A stretch of 32,129 bases of DNA from Bacillota bacterium (GTDB lineage Bacteria > Bacillota > Bacilli > Alicyclobacillales > SLC66): positions 1 through 32,129 of the forward strand of contig JAJYTO010000013.1 of the NCBI GenBank assembly GCA_021793015.1, written 5' to 3'. The translations under genes and the position numbers were made by a program. Positions 24,047-32,129 of this stretch are shown here, piece by piece (the stretch's first letter is position 1; every line of letters begins with the position of its first letter). The notes beneath the pieces were generated by a model. That model did not search any database and was not told the origin of the DNA. It saw only the letters and a program-made list of their open reading frames with translations.

Positions 24047-24982
24047 TCAGGGAAAGAGCGCGAGTTTGCTCGCGCCAACGACGCCGGCGTCGTTGCCCAG
24101 CGTTGCCGGAACGATTGTCACAACATCGGCCACGCGTCCAAGCGCATACCGGCCGAACGCTTCCCGCAGAGGCCGGAAGAGCGCCTCACCCGCACGGGCC
24201 ATGCCGCCGCCCACCACGATGATGACTGGATTGACAATATTGGCGCCGATCGCGAGTCCGCGTCCAAGATCTTCGACGGCCTTCGCGACCACGGCCTGCG
24301 CCACGCTGTCACCTCGCGAAGCCGCGGCAAACACATCCGCCGCGGTGAGGTTTGCCTTCTGCAATTCCGTTTTCTCTCCGCGTTCGATCCGTTCTGTCGC
24401 CAGCCGGACCACCCCTGTTGCAGACGCCACCGTTTCCAGACACCCCCGGTGACCACAATTGCACGCCGCCCCGTCCGGGTACATGACAATATGCCCGATC
24501 TCGCCCGCCATGTGACTTGCGCCGCGCAGAACCTGGCCATCAAGGATCACGCCGCCGCCGATGCCCGTGCCCAGAGTGATGCAAAGAGCGCTCTCGCACC
24601 CTTTTGCTGCGCCCGCAAACGCCTCGCCGAGAGCCGCTGCGTTGGCGTCATTCTCCATGTGGACGGGAAGCCCCAGGGCCTGCGCGAGCGGGTCGCGCAC
24701 ACGCACATTTTTCCACCCGATGTTGACCACTTCGACCGCAACACCCGCGTCTGTATCGATGAACCCGGGAATTCCGACACCCACTCCGGCGCAAGCGGCG
24801 GGCGCGATTCCCGTCCGTTCGATCAGGGATCGCACCAGTTCTTCCATGCGGCGCAAAATGTCATCGGGACCCCGTTCTGCATGCGTCGGTATCTCTTCCT
24901 TGACCACTATCGTTCCCTCTTCGTCAACGACTGCCCCTTTAATGAATGTGCCGCCCAAATCGATGCCAACCGCTGTACGCAA
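24047..24982 (-). CDS. glk: ROK-family glucokinase
   Basis: A 311-residue sugar kinase that phosphorylates glucose to glucose-6-phosphate with ATP in the cytoplasm. The start is TTG 24982, with GGGGGAG 5 nt upstream and the first residues MRTAVGIDLGGTFIKGAVVD at the usual family start; the track start 45 codons upstream runs through a palindromic repeat. ROK features: the phosphate loop DLGGTFIKG, HMENDANAAALGE with the catalytic Asp, the GTGIGGG nucleotide segment and the zinc site CNCGHRGCLE. Glucose specificity is inferred from similarity and from company with yvcK and crh; other hexoses are possible. It is first in the operon, next to a fresh promoter. Confidence 0.92.
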   Translation of the reverse strand: MRTAVGIDLGGTFIKGAVVDEEGTIVVKEEIPTHAERGPDDILRRMEELVRSLIERTGIAPAACAGVGVGIPGFIDTDAGVAVEVVNIGWKNVRVRDPLAQALGLPVHMENDANAAALGEAFAGAAKGCESALCITLGTGIGGGVILDGQVLRGASHMAGEIGHIVMYPDGAACNCGHRGCLETVASATGVVRLATERIERGEKTELQKANLTAADVFAAASRGDSVAQAVVAKAVEDLGRGLAIGANIVNPVIIVVGGGMARAGEALFRPLREAFGRYALGRVADVVTIVPATLGNDAGVVGASKLALFP

Positions 24983-25027
24983 CGATGCTCCCCCTATTCC
25001 CGGAAATATTGATCGTCCCTGCCGGTC

Positions 25028-25097
25028 GGAGTCATATATTGTGCCCCTGCTCGAACACGTCTGCGCCAAACTCGCGACGGGCACAATATATGACTCC
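25028..25097. repeat. 19-bp perfect inverted repeat in the glk leader
   Basis: GGAGTCATATATTGTGCCC and GGGCACAATATATGACTCC are perfect complements separated by 32 nt. The element lies between the glk -10 and the glk TTG start, within the predicted transcript. Its heads (GGAGTCAT) resemble those of the elements at 8060 and 20832. Confidence 0.85.
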
Positions 25098-25156
25098 TCC
25101 CTGAGCGGACCTTGCATCTGCGAAGATCATCGCAGCGCCTTTTTCTCATAATAAGC

Positions 25157-25162
25157 ATTGTA
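25157..25162 (-). promoter_or_regulatory. Extended -10 promoter of the glk-crh operon
   Basis: The minus strand shows TGTTACAAT, identical to the ecsA extended -10. It lies immediately downstream of the aroA terminator and about 175 nt upstream of the glk start. No -35 of quality is seen. Confidence 0.5.
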
Positions 25163-25172
25163 ACATGCGCAG

Positions 25173-25212
25173 AAAAAAAAGACGCGACGTGAGGCAATCG
25201 CCTACGCCACGC
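25173..25212 (-). terminator. Rho-independent terminator of the TPR-selB-aroA unit
   Basis: In the minus direction GCGTGGCGTAGGC pairs with GCCTCACGTCGCGTC (one bulged base and a few G-U pairs), followed directly by eight T. It lies about 105 nt after the aroA stop and just ahead of the glk promoter. It is the clearest intrinsic terminator in the window. Confidence 0.8.
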
Positions 25213-25316
25213 AGAAACAATCATCAAAAGGGGGTCAAATGTGCTACGGTCTCATCGTAAGCCAAGGAGATTGCATCCCCATTACATCAAGATGAAGATA
25301 TGATTACCGTTTTCTT

Positions 25317-26612
25317 TCATTTTCGTATGGCTTGTTCCAGATCCCGAAAAAAATCCGGATAGGTTTTCGCCGTACACCCCGGATTCTCGATCAATGTGCC
25401 TGGCACCCGCAAACCGAGAATCGAGAATGCCATGGCAATCCGATGATCGTCGTAGGTGTGAACTGATACACCCGATTGCAGTGATGCGCACGGTTCGATG
25501 CGCAGTCCGTCCGCGAACTCGCTCACGCTCACGCCGAACCGCCGCAGTTCAGTGACGCAGGCGCGAATGCGATCCGTTTCTTTCAGGCGAATATTGGCCA
25601 CATTGCGGATGATCACCGGTTCCTTTGCGAGAGGAGCAATGGCGGCCAGCGTAGGCGTCATATCCGACATTGCAAACAGATCCACGTCGATGCCGCAGAG
25701 GCCGTCTGTCGGCCCGGTGAGGCTGATTGTCCCGTGCCTGTACCGGACACTGCAACCCATGCGTTCCAACACCTGGGCAAATCCCGCGTCACCTTGAAGC
25801 GAATGATCGGACAGACCGGCGATCTCCACCGTGCCTCCGCAAACAGCCGCAGCCGCAAGAAAATAGGATGCTCCCGAAGCGTCCGGTTCTATCTCGTAAT
25901 CGCGAGCCTGATACGGTTTGGTGTACACCGTATAGCGTTGTCCCGATGCGTCCACATGCGCCCCAAACTGTCGCATCATGGCCACAGTCATGTCCACGTA
26001 AGGTTTGGACACCAGTTCGCCCCGAACCTCCAGTTGGACTGGCGATCTGGCATACGGTGCGGCGATCAGCAACCCGGACACGAACTGGCTGCTGTCCTTG
26101 CCGCCGACGACGACCTCCCCGCCGCCCAGGCCGGACGCCTCAACCACGAGCGGCGGACATCCCGTCCCCATCTCATCGCAGGCGTCTACGCCCATCTGGG
26201 TTAACGCCTCCACCATGGCGGCCATCGGACGTTCGCGCATGCGCTTCACTCCGTCCACGCGATAACGCCCCTGCCCGAGACTGACTAACGCGGTCACAAA
26301 CCGGGCTGTGGTTCCTGAATTGCCCACAAACAGGTCGAGACCGCCTGGATGGACAAGCGGTCTGACGCCCGCTCCCTGTACGGTTACTGCGGCCTGCTGT
26401 TCATCAGTCTCTATTGTGTATCCCAAACGGCGCAAGCAATCGATGAAATAGCGACTGTCGTCGGAAAACAGAGCGCCGCTCAGATGTGACTCTCCAAGCG
26501 CCAGAGCCGCCATGGGCAAAGCGCGGTTCGTGATGGATTTGGAACCGGGCACGCGCACGGCGGCGCGCAACGGATGATGGCAAACTGGCACGCGATAGAC
26601 ATCTTGGGTCAT
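25317..26612 (-). CDS. aroA: 3-phosphoshikimate 1-carboxyvinyltransferase (EPSP synthase)
   Basis: This enzyme joins shikimate-3-phosphate and phosphoenolpyruvate in the shikimate pathway to aromatic amino acids. From ATG 26612 it has 431 residues, the usual length; the 60 extra residues of the track ORF show no homology. Signatures: VPGSKSITNRALPMAAL, GNSGTTARF, KRMRERPM, DSSQFVSGLLIAA, DASGASYFLA, IRLKETDRI and YDDHRIAMAF. The GNSGTT form, rather than GNAGTAMRP, resembles class II (Gram-positive) enzymes, some of which are less sensitive to glyphosate; this is an inference. GAGAGAGG lies 12 nt upstream, and ATG 26624 is an alternative start. It follows selB by about 200 bp. Confidence 0.95.
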   Translation of the reverse strand: MTQDVYRVPVCHHPLRAAVRVPGSKSITNRALPMAALALGESHLSGALFSDDSRYFIDCLRRLGYTIETDEQQAAVTVQGAGVRPLVHPGGLDLFVGNSGTTARFVTALVSLGQGRYRVDGVKRMRERPMAAMVEALTQMGVDACDEMGTGCPPLVVEASGLGGGEVVVGGKDSSQFVSGLLIAAPYARSPVQLEVRGELVSKPYVDMTVAMMRQFGAHVDASGQRYTVYTKPYQARDYEIEPDASGASYFLAAAAVCGGTVEIAGLSDHSLQGDAGFAQVLERMGCSVRYRHGTISLTGPTDGLCGIDVDLFAMSDMTPTLAAIAPLAKEPVIIRNVANIRLKETDRIRACVTELRRFGVSVSEFADGLRIEPCASLQSGVSVHTYDDHRIAMAFSILGLRVPGTLIENPGCTAKTYPDFFRDLEQAIRK

Positions 26613-26815
26613 CCGAGGAAACATCCTCTCTCGTGTTTCTGCGCGGCGGCAGGGCTGTCCCGAAAATCGTCGCAGATGTATTTTCTTCCCGGTTGTTGGC
26701 GGCGCGTGAGCGCCATGAGGGTCGATCCCGAAAATGCGGGGGTCCGTGCCGGTCGGACGGATCATGCATGCCTCTGCCGGCGCTTTTTTCATTTATTGAT
26801 GGCGGCGCGGGGGCC

Positions 26816-28714
26816 TCAGAGGCACTCTCGTGTGTCTCCGTTGCGCCGCGTGATTTTTTGGCGATCGAGATACTCCAGAACAGCAACGGCGAATTTGCGG
26901 CTTGTCCCAATTCGGTCCCGGAAATCGGCGACAGCAAAGCCGCCCCGCTCCGCGCCCAGTTGTTGCGCGACTTCGACCGACCTTGCGACGGCGTGGACGC
27001 TGGCGTACATGTCGGGACCGATCGCGATGATCGCGTCTTCCTGGATCAGCAAATGAAGAATATTGCGCACCATGCGTTCCCTGCCCTTAAACCACCCGTC
27101 CATTTCCGACAGACCGGGCGGAGCGAAGGGGTGTTCCCGGAATTCCTCCACGATTTTCGCCTTGACCTCCAGTTCGGGGGAAGACAATGCAACGCGGCGG
27201 TCCTTTGTGCGCAGCCGATCAGCCTGAACGTCCAGATCATCATGTTTGGCCGCGTCCGCGATGACCGCCTCCGCCAACCGAACCTCTGCCCCAAGAGCCT
27301 TAAGGGCATTCTGCACCACTGATCGGGGCACCCACACGTCATATCTATTTTTCTGATAATAGCCGTCGACAGCCCGCCGAAGACCATCCTTCCACAAGCG
27401 AACCGTGTGGAGAGACGCCAGTATGGGCGGTTGGCCGACATACTTCGCCGCGCCGAAAGCAAGGAGATCCTGCAGCGCCTGCTCGACGGTCTCTTCCGAT
27501 TCGCCCACCACGGCTGCCAGATCGTGAGCGCTCGCGCCCGGTTTCGCCGTCAGTGCGTCGAGCGTTCGTTCACTGGGAGTCCCGCTCTCCTTGCGCCGCA
27601 ACTTTTCAAGAATCGCCGGACTGTGGCGACGATGGTTCCGCCCCGGATGCGGGTCGATCACCTGACCGCCGCCAATGGTATGCATGGGTGAATAGCTCCG
27701 CAACACAAAATGGTCGCGCGCCTCCACCGCAACCTGCTGCTCCAGGCTCACCTGCACCAGCGCGTCGTCGCCAGGCGCGATGTGCGCGCCGTCAAGCAAC
27801 AGCACTCGACCGATTGCCTCGGCAGTGCCAGTATAAAATCGCACCCGCAGTCGATGCGTCAACGCAAACGGCGCATCGGGCAGCACCCTGACCCGCGCAT
27901 CAAGCAGCATGGTGGCGCTGAGCGTCCCAGGGGCGCCCAGCGCCATACCACGCCGGACCTCCGTTTTCACGCCCGCAAGAGCCACGGCGGCGCGCTGGCC
28001 GGCAACCGCCGCCTCCACCGCTTCGCCATGCACCTGCACGGAACGCACCCTGGCCGTCTCGCCGCCAGGCCACACCTGCAGACTGTCTCCGACTGACGCG
28101 GCGCCGCGCCAAATGGTTCCCGTCACAACCGTTCCAATCCCCGGAACGGAAAACACCCTGTCAATCGGCAGTCGCAAGGGACCCGCGCGCGGTTTGGGAC
28201 GAACGAGAGGCAACATCTTTTCAATGACAGCTTTGAGATCTTCCATGCCAGCTCCTGTGACAGCCGACACATTGACCATCGGCGCAGTGGCCAGAAACGT
28301 CCCCTGGAGTTCTGCCGCCACTTCCTCGCGCACAAGTTCGAGCCATTCGGCGTCCACCAGATCGATCTTCGTGATCACGACAATACCGCTGGATACATCG
28401 AGCATCTGCAGAATCGCCAGATGTTCCCTGGTCTGCGGCATGACGCCTTCCCGCGCGTCGATCACCAGCAGGATCAGATCGATGCCGCCGGCCCCCGCCA
28501 GCATGTTGCGGATAAAGCGTTCGTGACCGGGAACATCGACAACCCCCAGACGCCTCCCGCTGCCGAGCACAAGAGGGGCAAAACCCAAATCAATGGAGAT
28601 GCCCCGCTCCCGCTCCTCCCGCGTACGATCGGTATCCGCACCCGTCAACGCTTTGACCAAAGCCGTTTTGCCATGGTCAATATGGCCGGCGGTCCCCACG
28701 ATGACAAAATCCAC
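26816..28714 (-). CDS. selB: Selenocysteine-specific elongation factor SelB
   Basis: SelB is a translation GTPase that carries Sec-tRNA to UGA codons marked by a SECIS RNA hairpin. I prefer the GTG at 28714, which makes the protein begin [17 protein letters not shown] like its family (632 residues). The track ATG at 28756 lies inside a 39-bp repeat and adds 14 non-conserved residues. G motifs: GHIDHGKT (10-17), DVPGHE and TKID. EF-Tu-like domains II/III follow (GTVVTGTI). The last 250 residues hold the winged-helix repeats that bind SECIS ([30 protein letters not shown] and later). selA, selD and tRNA-Sec are not in the window, so selenoprotein synthesis is implied but not shown. Confidence 0.93.
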   Translation of the reverse strand: MDFVIVGTAGHIDHGKTALVKALTGADTDRTREERERGISIDLGFAPLVLGSGRRLGVVDVPGHERFIRNMLAGAGGIDLILLVIDAREGVMPQTREHLAILQMLDVSSGIVVITKIDLVDAEWLELVREEVAAELQGTFLATAPMVNVSAVTGAGMEDLKAVIEKMLPLVRPKPRAGPLRLPIDRVFSVPGIGTVVTGTIWRGAASVGDSLQVWPGGETARVRSVQVHGEAVEAAVAGQRAAVALAGVKTEVRRGMALGAPGTLSATMLLDARVRVLPDAPFALTHRLRVRFYTGTAEAIGRVLLLDGAHIAPGDDALVQVSLEQQVAVEARDHFVLRSYSPMHTIGGGQVIDPHPGRNHRRHSPAILEKLRRKESGTPSERTLDALTAKPGASAHDLAAVVGESEETVEQALQDLLAFGAAKYVGQPPILASLHTVRLWKDGLRRAVDGYYQKNRYDVWVPRSVVQNALKALGAEVRLAEAVIADAAKHDDLDVQADRLRTKDRRVALSSPELEVKAKIVEEFREHPFAPPGLSEMDGWFKGRERMVRNILHLLIQEDAIIAIGPDMYASVHAVARSVEVAQQLGAERGGFAVADFRDRIGTSRKFAVAVLEYLDRQKITRRNGDTRECL

Positions 28715-28740
28715 GTCGTCAACACCCGTCCTTTGCGCGA

Positions 28741-28884
28741 GGATTACCCTATTCATCCAAGTTGGTCAAGCTGTTTCGCATGTTCGGCGTCTTGATCCAC
28801 CGGATACCCACGATTCCTAGGCGGGCGGTGGACGCCGATCATGCCGGATTACCCTATTCATCCAAGTTGGTCAAGCTGTTTCGC
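28741..28884. repeat. 39-bp direct repeats flanking a 66-bp hairpin core
   Basis: GGATTACCCTATTCATCC and the next 21 bases occur identically at 28741-28779 and 28846-28884 (period 105). The 66 bp between form an imperfect palindrome: GCATGTTCGGCGTC-TTGAT-CCACCG on the left against CGGTGGACGCCGATCATGC on the right, with one 5-nt bulge and one mismatch. The repeat covers the ORF-track selB start and abuts the TPR stop. Confidence 0.9.
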
Positions 28885-28885
28885 T

Positions 28886-30574
28886 TCAGAGTGTGAGTGT
28901 GATTGCCTGCGCCGCTTTTGCGAGCGCCTTGACCGACACGTCGCAACGTCGGGCCACAACAGCCTGCGGCTCCGTGCGCCCGGCGGTCCGCCGGACCACG
29001 TATTCGAGAGCGGCCGACCATACACTGCGCTTCACGATCTTTGGCAGATCCGTATAGGAAAACATGAGATAACGCAACCAAATATCATAGGCCATGTCCG
29101 CCAGATCCGGATCGCGAGACGCAAGAGCCGTCTGAACGTCCCGCAAGATCGCCTCAAACGTCGGATTCCAGGCCAACATGCGACTGTCGCGGGTTGGCAG
29201 ATCAATCGCTGTGAGTTCCCCCGCCAGTTGAACCTCCACCGGGCCAGTCACACGCAACAGTTGCAGCACAAACACGCCGTTCCACACCAGATCGTCGCTT
29301 TGCGTCGGGTCACGGACAAACTCCTTCAAAATATGCAGGGACTCTGCGTCATTCAGGACAGCCAAAGCCTGAAGGGCCTCCCGCTTCGTGGATCGCGGTC
29401 CCCGAAACAGCGCAAAATACACGGATGACCGAACGCCGGGATCTTTCGCCCAGGCGCCCAGCTTCGCGAATCCGGACGTCTTTGCCGGCCCGCTGCCGTG
29501 CGATCGCAGATGGAACGGCAACTGATAGCTGTAACTGAAAAACATCCGGTCGCCTTTCGCCAAAGCGCGCTCCAATTCCTCCAGATAATAGTCGGCAATC
29601 CCGCTGTCCGGATCAAGAGCCTGCACCTCAAGCAGCCACTGTATGGCGCGCTTTGGCCGATTCATGTTGGCGCTTGCGGCGCAAAGAGCAAAATACAATG
29701 TCGGATCATGCCGATCCCCAAACTGGACCAATTGCAAAAAAATGCGGTAGGCAGCCTTGTGTTCTCCCAGAATGCCGAGTGTCGTGGCCAGTTTGTAGCC
29801 CTGGTCAAATTGCAGCGGCATCAGCTTGCGCAATAGTCCAATGAGTTGCTTATACTCTTCGTGATCGCGTCCCTGATGGCGGATAAACACAGCCAAATTG
29901 CACAAGGCGTGAATGTTGCGCGGTTCCAGTTCAAGCACCTGACGCGTGATGGCCACCGCTTCTTCCATATGTCCCAGATAATACTTCGCCAGAGCGAGAT
30001 TGTTCCTGGCTGCAGTGGCCTCCGGTTGCCGTTCAATCTCTTTCTCAAGCAGCAGACTCGCCTCATGAAATTTGCCTTCCTCAAGCATGCCGCGCGCGAC
30101 GTCCCGTTCCCGGTTGGATTCGAGTTGCTTGCGCCGGCTCTCGCGCAAAATCTCGCCGCCGCCATATTCATGAATCAGAACATCGAGCATCTCATCCGCA
30201 TCCGGCGCAAACTCGCCAGTCGGATCGACTTCCAGATACTTGACCACATGCACTTCCGCTAGCTCATATTCCCCGAGATTGGCATAATTGTTGGCCATAT
30301 AAAAGTAGCATTCCGCCATATCCGGCGCAATGTCTGCCAAGACGCCCTGCAACACTTCATTCGACTTTTCGAAATCGCCCAGTTCCGACAGCACACCGGC
30401 AAGATTGCAATGGTTCACCGCATTGGACGGTTCGCATTCAACCGCGCGCTCAAACGAGTGAAGCGCGCGAGACAGATCGTGCCGATTCAGGAAACGGACC
30501 CCCCGTTCAAAAAAGAACGCGGCGTCTGGCTGAAACGGCAATACCTTCGTCGAGCCTTTCTCCCGTCTGTCCAT
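28886..30574 (-). CDS. TPR-repeat protein
   Basis: A 562-residue cytoplasmic protein. ATG 30574 has GAGGAGG at ideal spacing; the track start 37 codons up is upstream of this SD. Residues about 10-120 hold TPR-like helix pairs (ALHSFERAVECEPSNAVNHCNLAGVLSELG, then AECYFYMANNYANLGEYELAEVHVVKYLEVDP), with further TPRs at about 150-300 (ARNNLALAKYYLGHMEEAVAITRQVLELEP). The C-terminal 200 residues lack TPR spacing and look like a helical HEAT-type array. There are no membrane segments or enzyme motifs. TPR arrays bind other proteins; the partner is unknown. It is the first gene of a probable TPR-selB-aroA unit with its own promoter. Confidence 0.88.
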   Translation of the reverse strand: MDRREKGSTKVLPFQPDAAFFFERGVRFLNRHDLSRALHSFERAVECEPSNAVNHCNLAGVLSELGDFEKSNEVLQGVLADIAPDMAECYFYMANNYANLGEYELAEVHVVKYLEVDPTGEFAPDADEMLDVLIHEYGGGEILRESRRKQLESNRERDVARGMLEEGKFHEASLLLEKEIERQPEATAARNNLALAKYYLGHMEEAVAITRQVLELEPRNIHALCNLAVFIRHQGRDHEEYKQLIGLLRKLMPLQFDQGYKLATTLGILGEHKAAYRIFLQLVQFGDRHDPTLYFALCAASANMNRPKRAIQWLLEVQALDPDSGIADYYLEELERALAKGDRMFFSYSYQLPFHLRSHGSGPAKTSGFAKLGAWAKDPGVRSSVYFALFRGPRSTKREALQALAVLNDAESLHILKEFVRDPTQSDDLVWNGVFVLQLLRVTGPVEVQLAGELTAIDLPTRDSRMLAWNPTFEAILRDVQTALASRDPDLADMAYDIWLRYLMFSYTDLPKIVKRSVWSAALEYVVRRTAGRTEPQAVVARRCDVSVKALAKAAQAITLTL

Positions 30575-30626
30575 GGAATACCTCCTCACTGGTTTCCTGG
30601 GAGCCTGCACAATCAGGTATAAGCGC

Positions 30627-30655
30627 AGTATAGCACAGCCGGTTGGCACTGTCAT
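30627..30655 (-). promoter_or_regulatory. Sigma-A promoter of the TPR gene
   Basis: On the minus strand ATGACA (30655-30650), a 17-nt spacer and TATACT (30632-30627), the latter extended by TGC. This is 50 nt before the start codon. Confidence 0.7.
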
Positions 30656-30687
30656 GCCTCGACAACAGAGCGAATTGCGGCGCAAAA

Positions 30688-30716
30688 TTGCCGATTGTGC
30701 ACTATTTGTCTATAAT
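30688..30716 (+). promoter_or_regulatory. Sigma-A promoter of argS
   Basis: TTGCCG (30688-30693), a 17-nt spacer and TATAAT (30711-30716). The leader would be only about 30 nt, too short for a T-box, so no tRNA-dependent riboswitch controls argS from this promoter. Confidence 0.7.
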
Positions 30717-30750
30717 AATGAATACTTTACCACGAAGGGACTGACTGGCA

Positions 30751-32129
30751 GTGCACCGCATGAAAGGCATCATTGCAGGGGAACTCGCCGAGTATCTGCC
30801 GGCAAGCCGGGCCATGCTCGAAGACTGGCTGGAGATCCCTCCGGACTCAGGCATGGGAGATCTCGCCCTCCCCTGTTTTCGGTTGGCCAAGGAACTGCGC
30901 CAGGCGCCGGCGGCAATCGCAGGCGATATCGCAGCGCGCATCGCCTTGAGTGACTTCCTGCAGGGAGCGGAGGCGGCCGGACCCTACGTGAACATGCGTT
31001 TGCGGCGCGATTATGCCTGTTCACTCTGGTTGCAGGCGATCGAACGGAATGACGCTTTTTTTTCGAGTGGCAACGGCGCCGGACAGACGGTTGCGATCGA
31101 CCTCTCGTCGCCAAACATCGCCAAGCCGTTTGGGGTGGGACATCTTCGCTCCACCATTATCGGAACAGCCCTGGCAAACCTCTTTGAGTCTGACGGATTC
31201 GCCGCGCTGCGGATCAATCACATCGGTGATTGGGGCACGCAGTTTGGCAAAATCATTGTCGCCTATCACCGTTACGGCGATCCGGAGCGGGTGCGGGCCA
31301 ATCCGATCCAGGAGCTGAACAGCCTCTACGTGCGTTTTCATGAGGAGGAAAAGACAAGCCCGGAACTGGAAGCCGAGGGGCGTGCCGCGTTCAAACGTCT
31401 GGAGGATGGCGAGCCCGCTGAGACCGCCCTATGGCAATGGATCGTCGATGTCAGTCTGGAAGATTTCAACCGCACATATACACTGCTTGGCACAAAGTTC
31501 ACCCATGTCCTAGGCGAAAGTTTTTATAACGACAAGATGGACGACGTGGTTGACGAACTGAGCGCAAAGGGGCTGCTGACGCGCAGCGAAGGCGCTGAGG
31601 TCGTGTCACTGGAGGATGTGGATCTTCCCCCCTGTCTGATTCGCAAATCAGACGGCGCCACCCTCTACGCGACCCGGGATCTCGCCGCCGCGCTGTATCG
31701 GTATAATGTGCTGGGCGCAAACCGCCTGACCTATGTTGTCGGCGGCGAGCAGCGTCTGCATTTTAAACAGCTCTTTGCCGTTCTCGAACGCATGGGATAT
31801 GAGTTTGCGGCGCACTGTTCACATGTGGCTTTTGGCATGATGACCATCGGCGGCAAAAAGATGTCCACCCGCAAAGGACACATCGTCCGTTTGCAGGATG
31901 TTCTCGACGAAGCCATTTCCCGCGCCCGTTCCATCATCGCGCAAAAGAGTCCTGACCTGACAAACGCTGAGGAAGTGGCCAAAGCAATCGGGGTGGGGGC
32001 CGTCATCTTTAATGACCTGAAAACAAACCGGCTCCACGACATCGAATTCGCCATGGACCAGGCGGTTGCCTTTGACGGAGAGACCGGCCCGTACGTGCAG
32101 TACACGCACGCGCGTGCGTGCTCTGTGCT
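30751..32129 (+). CDS. argS: Arginyl-tRNA synthetase, C-terminus cut by window edge
   Basis: A class I synthetase that charges tRNA-Arg. The track misses it because it has no stop in the window. From GTG 30751 (SD GAAGGGA, 10 nt) the first 459 codons read through to the window edge; ATG 30760 is a possible start three codons later but lies about 20 nt from the SD. Visible: the N-terminal additional domain; SSPNIAKPFGVGHLRSTIIG, which holds the HIGH-type motif (GHLRS); HIGDWGTQFGK; LYATRDLAAALYR; VVGGEQRLHFKQLF; and KMSTRKG, the KMSK-like motif. Family length is about 555 residues, so the anticodon-binding domain (DALR) lies mostly outside. It is divergent from the TPR gene. Confidence 0.96.
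   Translation, partial: MHRMKGIIAGELAEYLPASRAMLEDWLEIPPDSGMGDLALPCFRLAKELRQAPAAIAGDIAARIALSDFLQGAEAAGPYVNMRLRRDYACSLWLQAIERNDAFFSSGNGAGQTVAIDLSSPNIAKPFGVGHLRSTIIGTALANLFESDGFAALRINHIGDWGTQFGKIIVAYHRYGDPERVRANPIQELNSLYVRFHEEEKTSPELEAEGRAAFKRLEDGEPAETALWQWIVDVSLEDFNRTYTLLGTKFTHVLGESFYNDKMDDVVDELSAKGLLTRSEGAEVVSLEDVDLPPCLIRKSDGATLYATRDLAAALYRYNVLGANRLTYVVGGEQRLHFKQLFAVLERMGYEFAAHCSHVAFGMMTIGGKKMSTRKGHIVRLQDVLDEAISRARSIIAQKSPDLTNAEEVAKAIGVGAVIFNDLKTNRLHDIEFAMDQAVAFDGETGPYVQYTHARACSV

Noticed and set aside
8060-25097. CRISPR array reading of the scattered palindromes
   Set aside because: The palindromes are single, far apart, differ in sequence and have no regular spacers or cas genes.
25727-26284. 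Plus-strand ORFs opposite aroA
   Set aside because: Shadow frames of EPSP synthase with Arg/Pro-rich, non-conserved text.
26766-26821. Possible terminator hairpin after selB (TGCCTCTG/CAGAGGCA)
   Set aside because: The arms are 40 nt apart, the T-run is on the wrong strand for selB, and the selB stop lies within one arm; not supported.
28780-28845. Possible tRNA-Sec or tRNA gene in the hairpin core before selB
   Set aside because: No T-loop consensus, no anticodon arm and only 66 bp; the symmetry is that of a simple inverted repeat.
30717-30750. T-box leader for argS
   Set aside because: The leader from the TTGCCG-TATAAT promoter is only about 30 nt, far too short for a T-box.

Overview
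The window looks like a chromosomal segment of a moderately GC-rich Firmicute of class Bacilli, possibly close to Alicyclobacillaceae or related acidophilic or thermophilic spore-formers. The evidence is an EcsA/EcsB pair, a NiaR repressor, WhiA, and the glk-rapZ-yvcK-whiA-crh block that ends in a true Crh (Gln15, Ser46). Shine-Dalgarno sequences are strong and GTG/TTG starts are frequent. The genus is an inference; no rRNA gene is present.

Layout. (1) 1-6.2 kb: a pyruvate carboxylase gene runs off the left edge on the minus strand. A YceI-domain protein follows on the plus strand, behind a promoter with a perfect 11-bp palindrome. Next is the translationally coupled ABC transporter pair ecsA-ecsB, with an unusually long EcsB. 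(2) 6.3-12.5 kb, all minus strand: an Asp-box lipoprotein, a shortened TAG-like glycosylase, a secreted M6 metalloprotease with a Gly/Ser/Ala repeat, an M24 Xaa-Pro peptidase and NiaR. (3) 12.6-19.6 kb, an accessory and probably defence-related island: an AT-richer isochorismatase-like hydrolase and DinB-like protein, a MNT-HEPN toxin-antitoxin-type pair, a decayed chimeric Wadjet-type gene (jetA head joined to jetD body, with a 5-bp duplication frameshift), relics of an acetyltransferase and another gene, and a 1052-residue PLD-helicase-DUF3427 protein. (4) 19.8-25.0 kb, minus strand: a small membrane protein, then crh, whiA, yvcK, rapZ and a ROK glucokinase. The last five form a probable operon (transcribed glk to crh) linking sugar phosphorylation, amino-sugar and envelope control, and carbon catabolite signalling. 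(5) 25.2-30.7 kb, minus strand: a TPR protein, selB and aroA, closed by a clear intrinsic terminator. (6) The right edge: argS on the plus strand, divergent from the TPR gene and cut by the window end.

The most notable non-coding structure is a set of long, mostly perfect and often nested palindromes in intergenic gaps (about 8.06, 10.47, 20.83 and 25.03 kb). At least two begin with GGGG(T/A)CA and end with its complement, as palindromes mobilised in trans by RAYT (REP-associated Y1 transposase) often do. No such transposase lies in the window. A separate 39-bp direct repeat flanking a 66-bp hairpin core sits at the 5' end of selB and supplies its upstream ATG.

The most biologically interesting locus is the jetA/jetD relic next to MNT-HEPN and the DUF3427 helicase. 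It reads as a plasmid-defence system deleted down to a fused fragment and then frameshifted. I did not find a complete new system that I could defend as functional.
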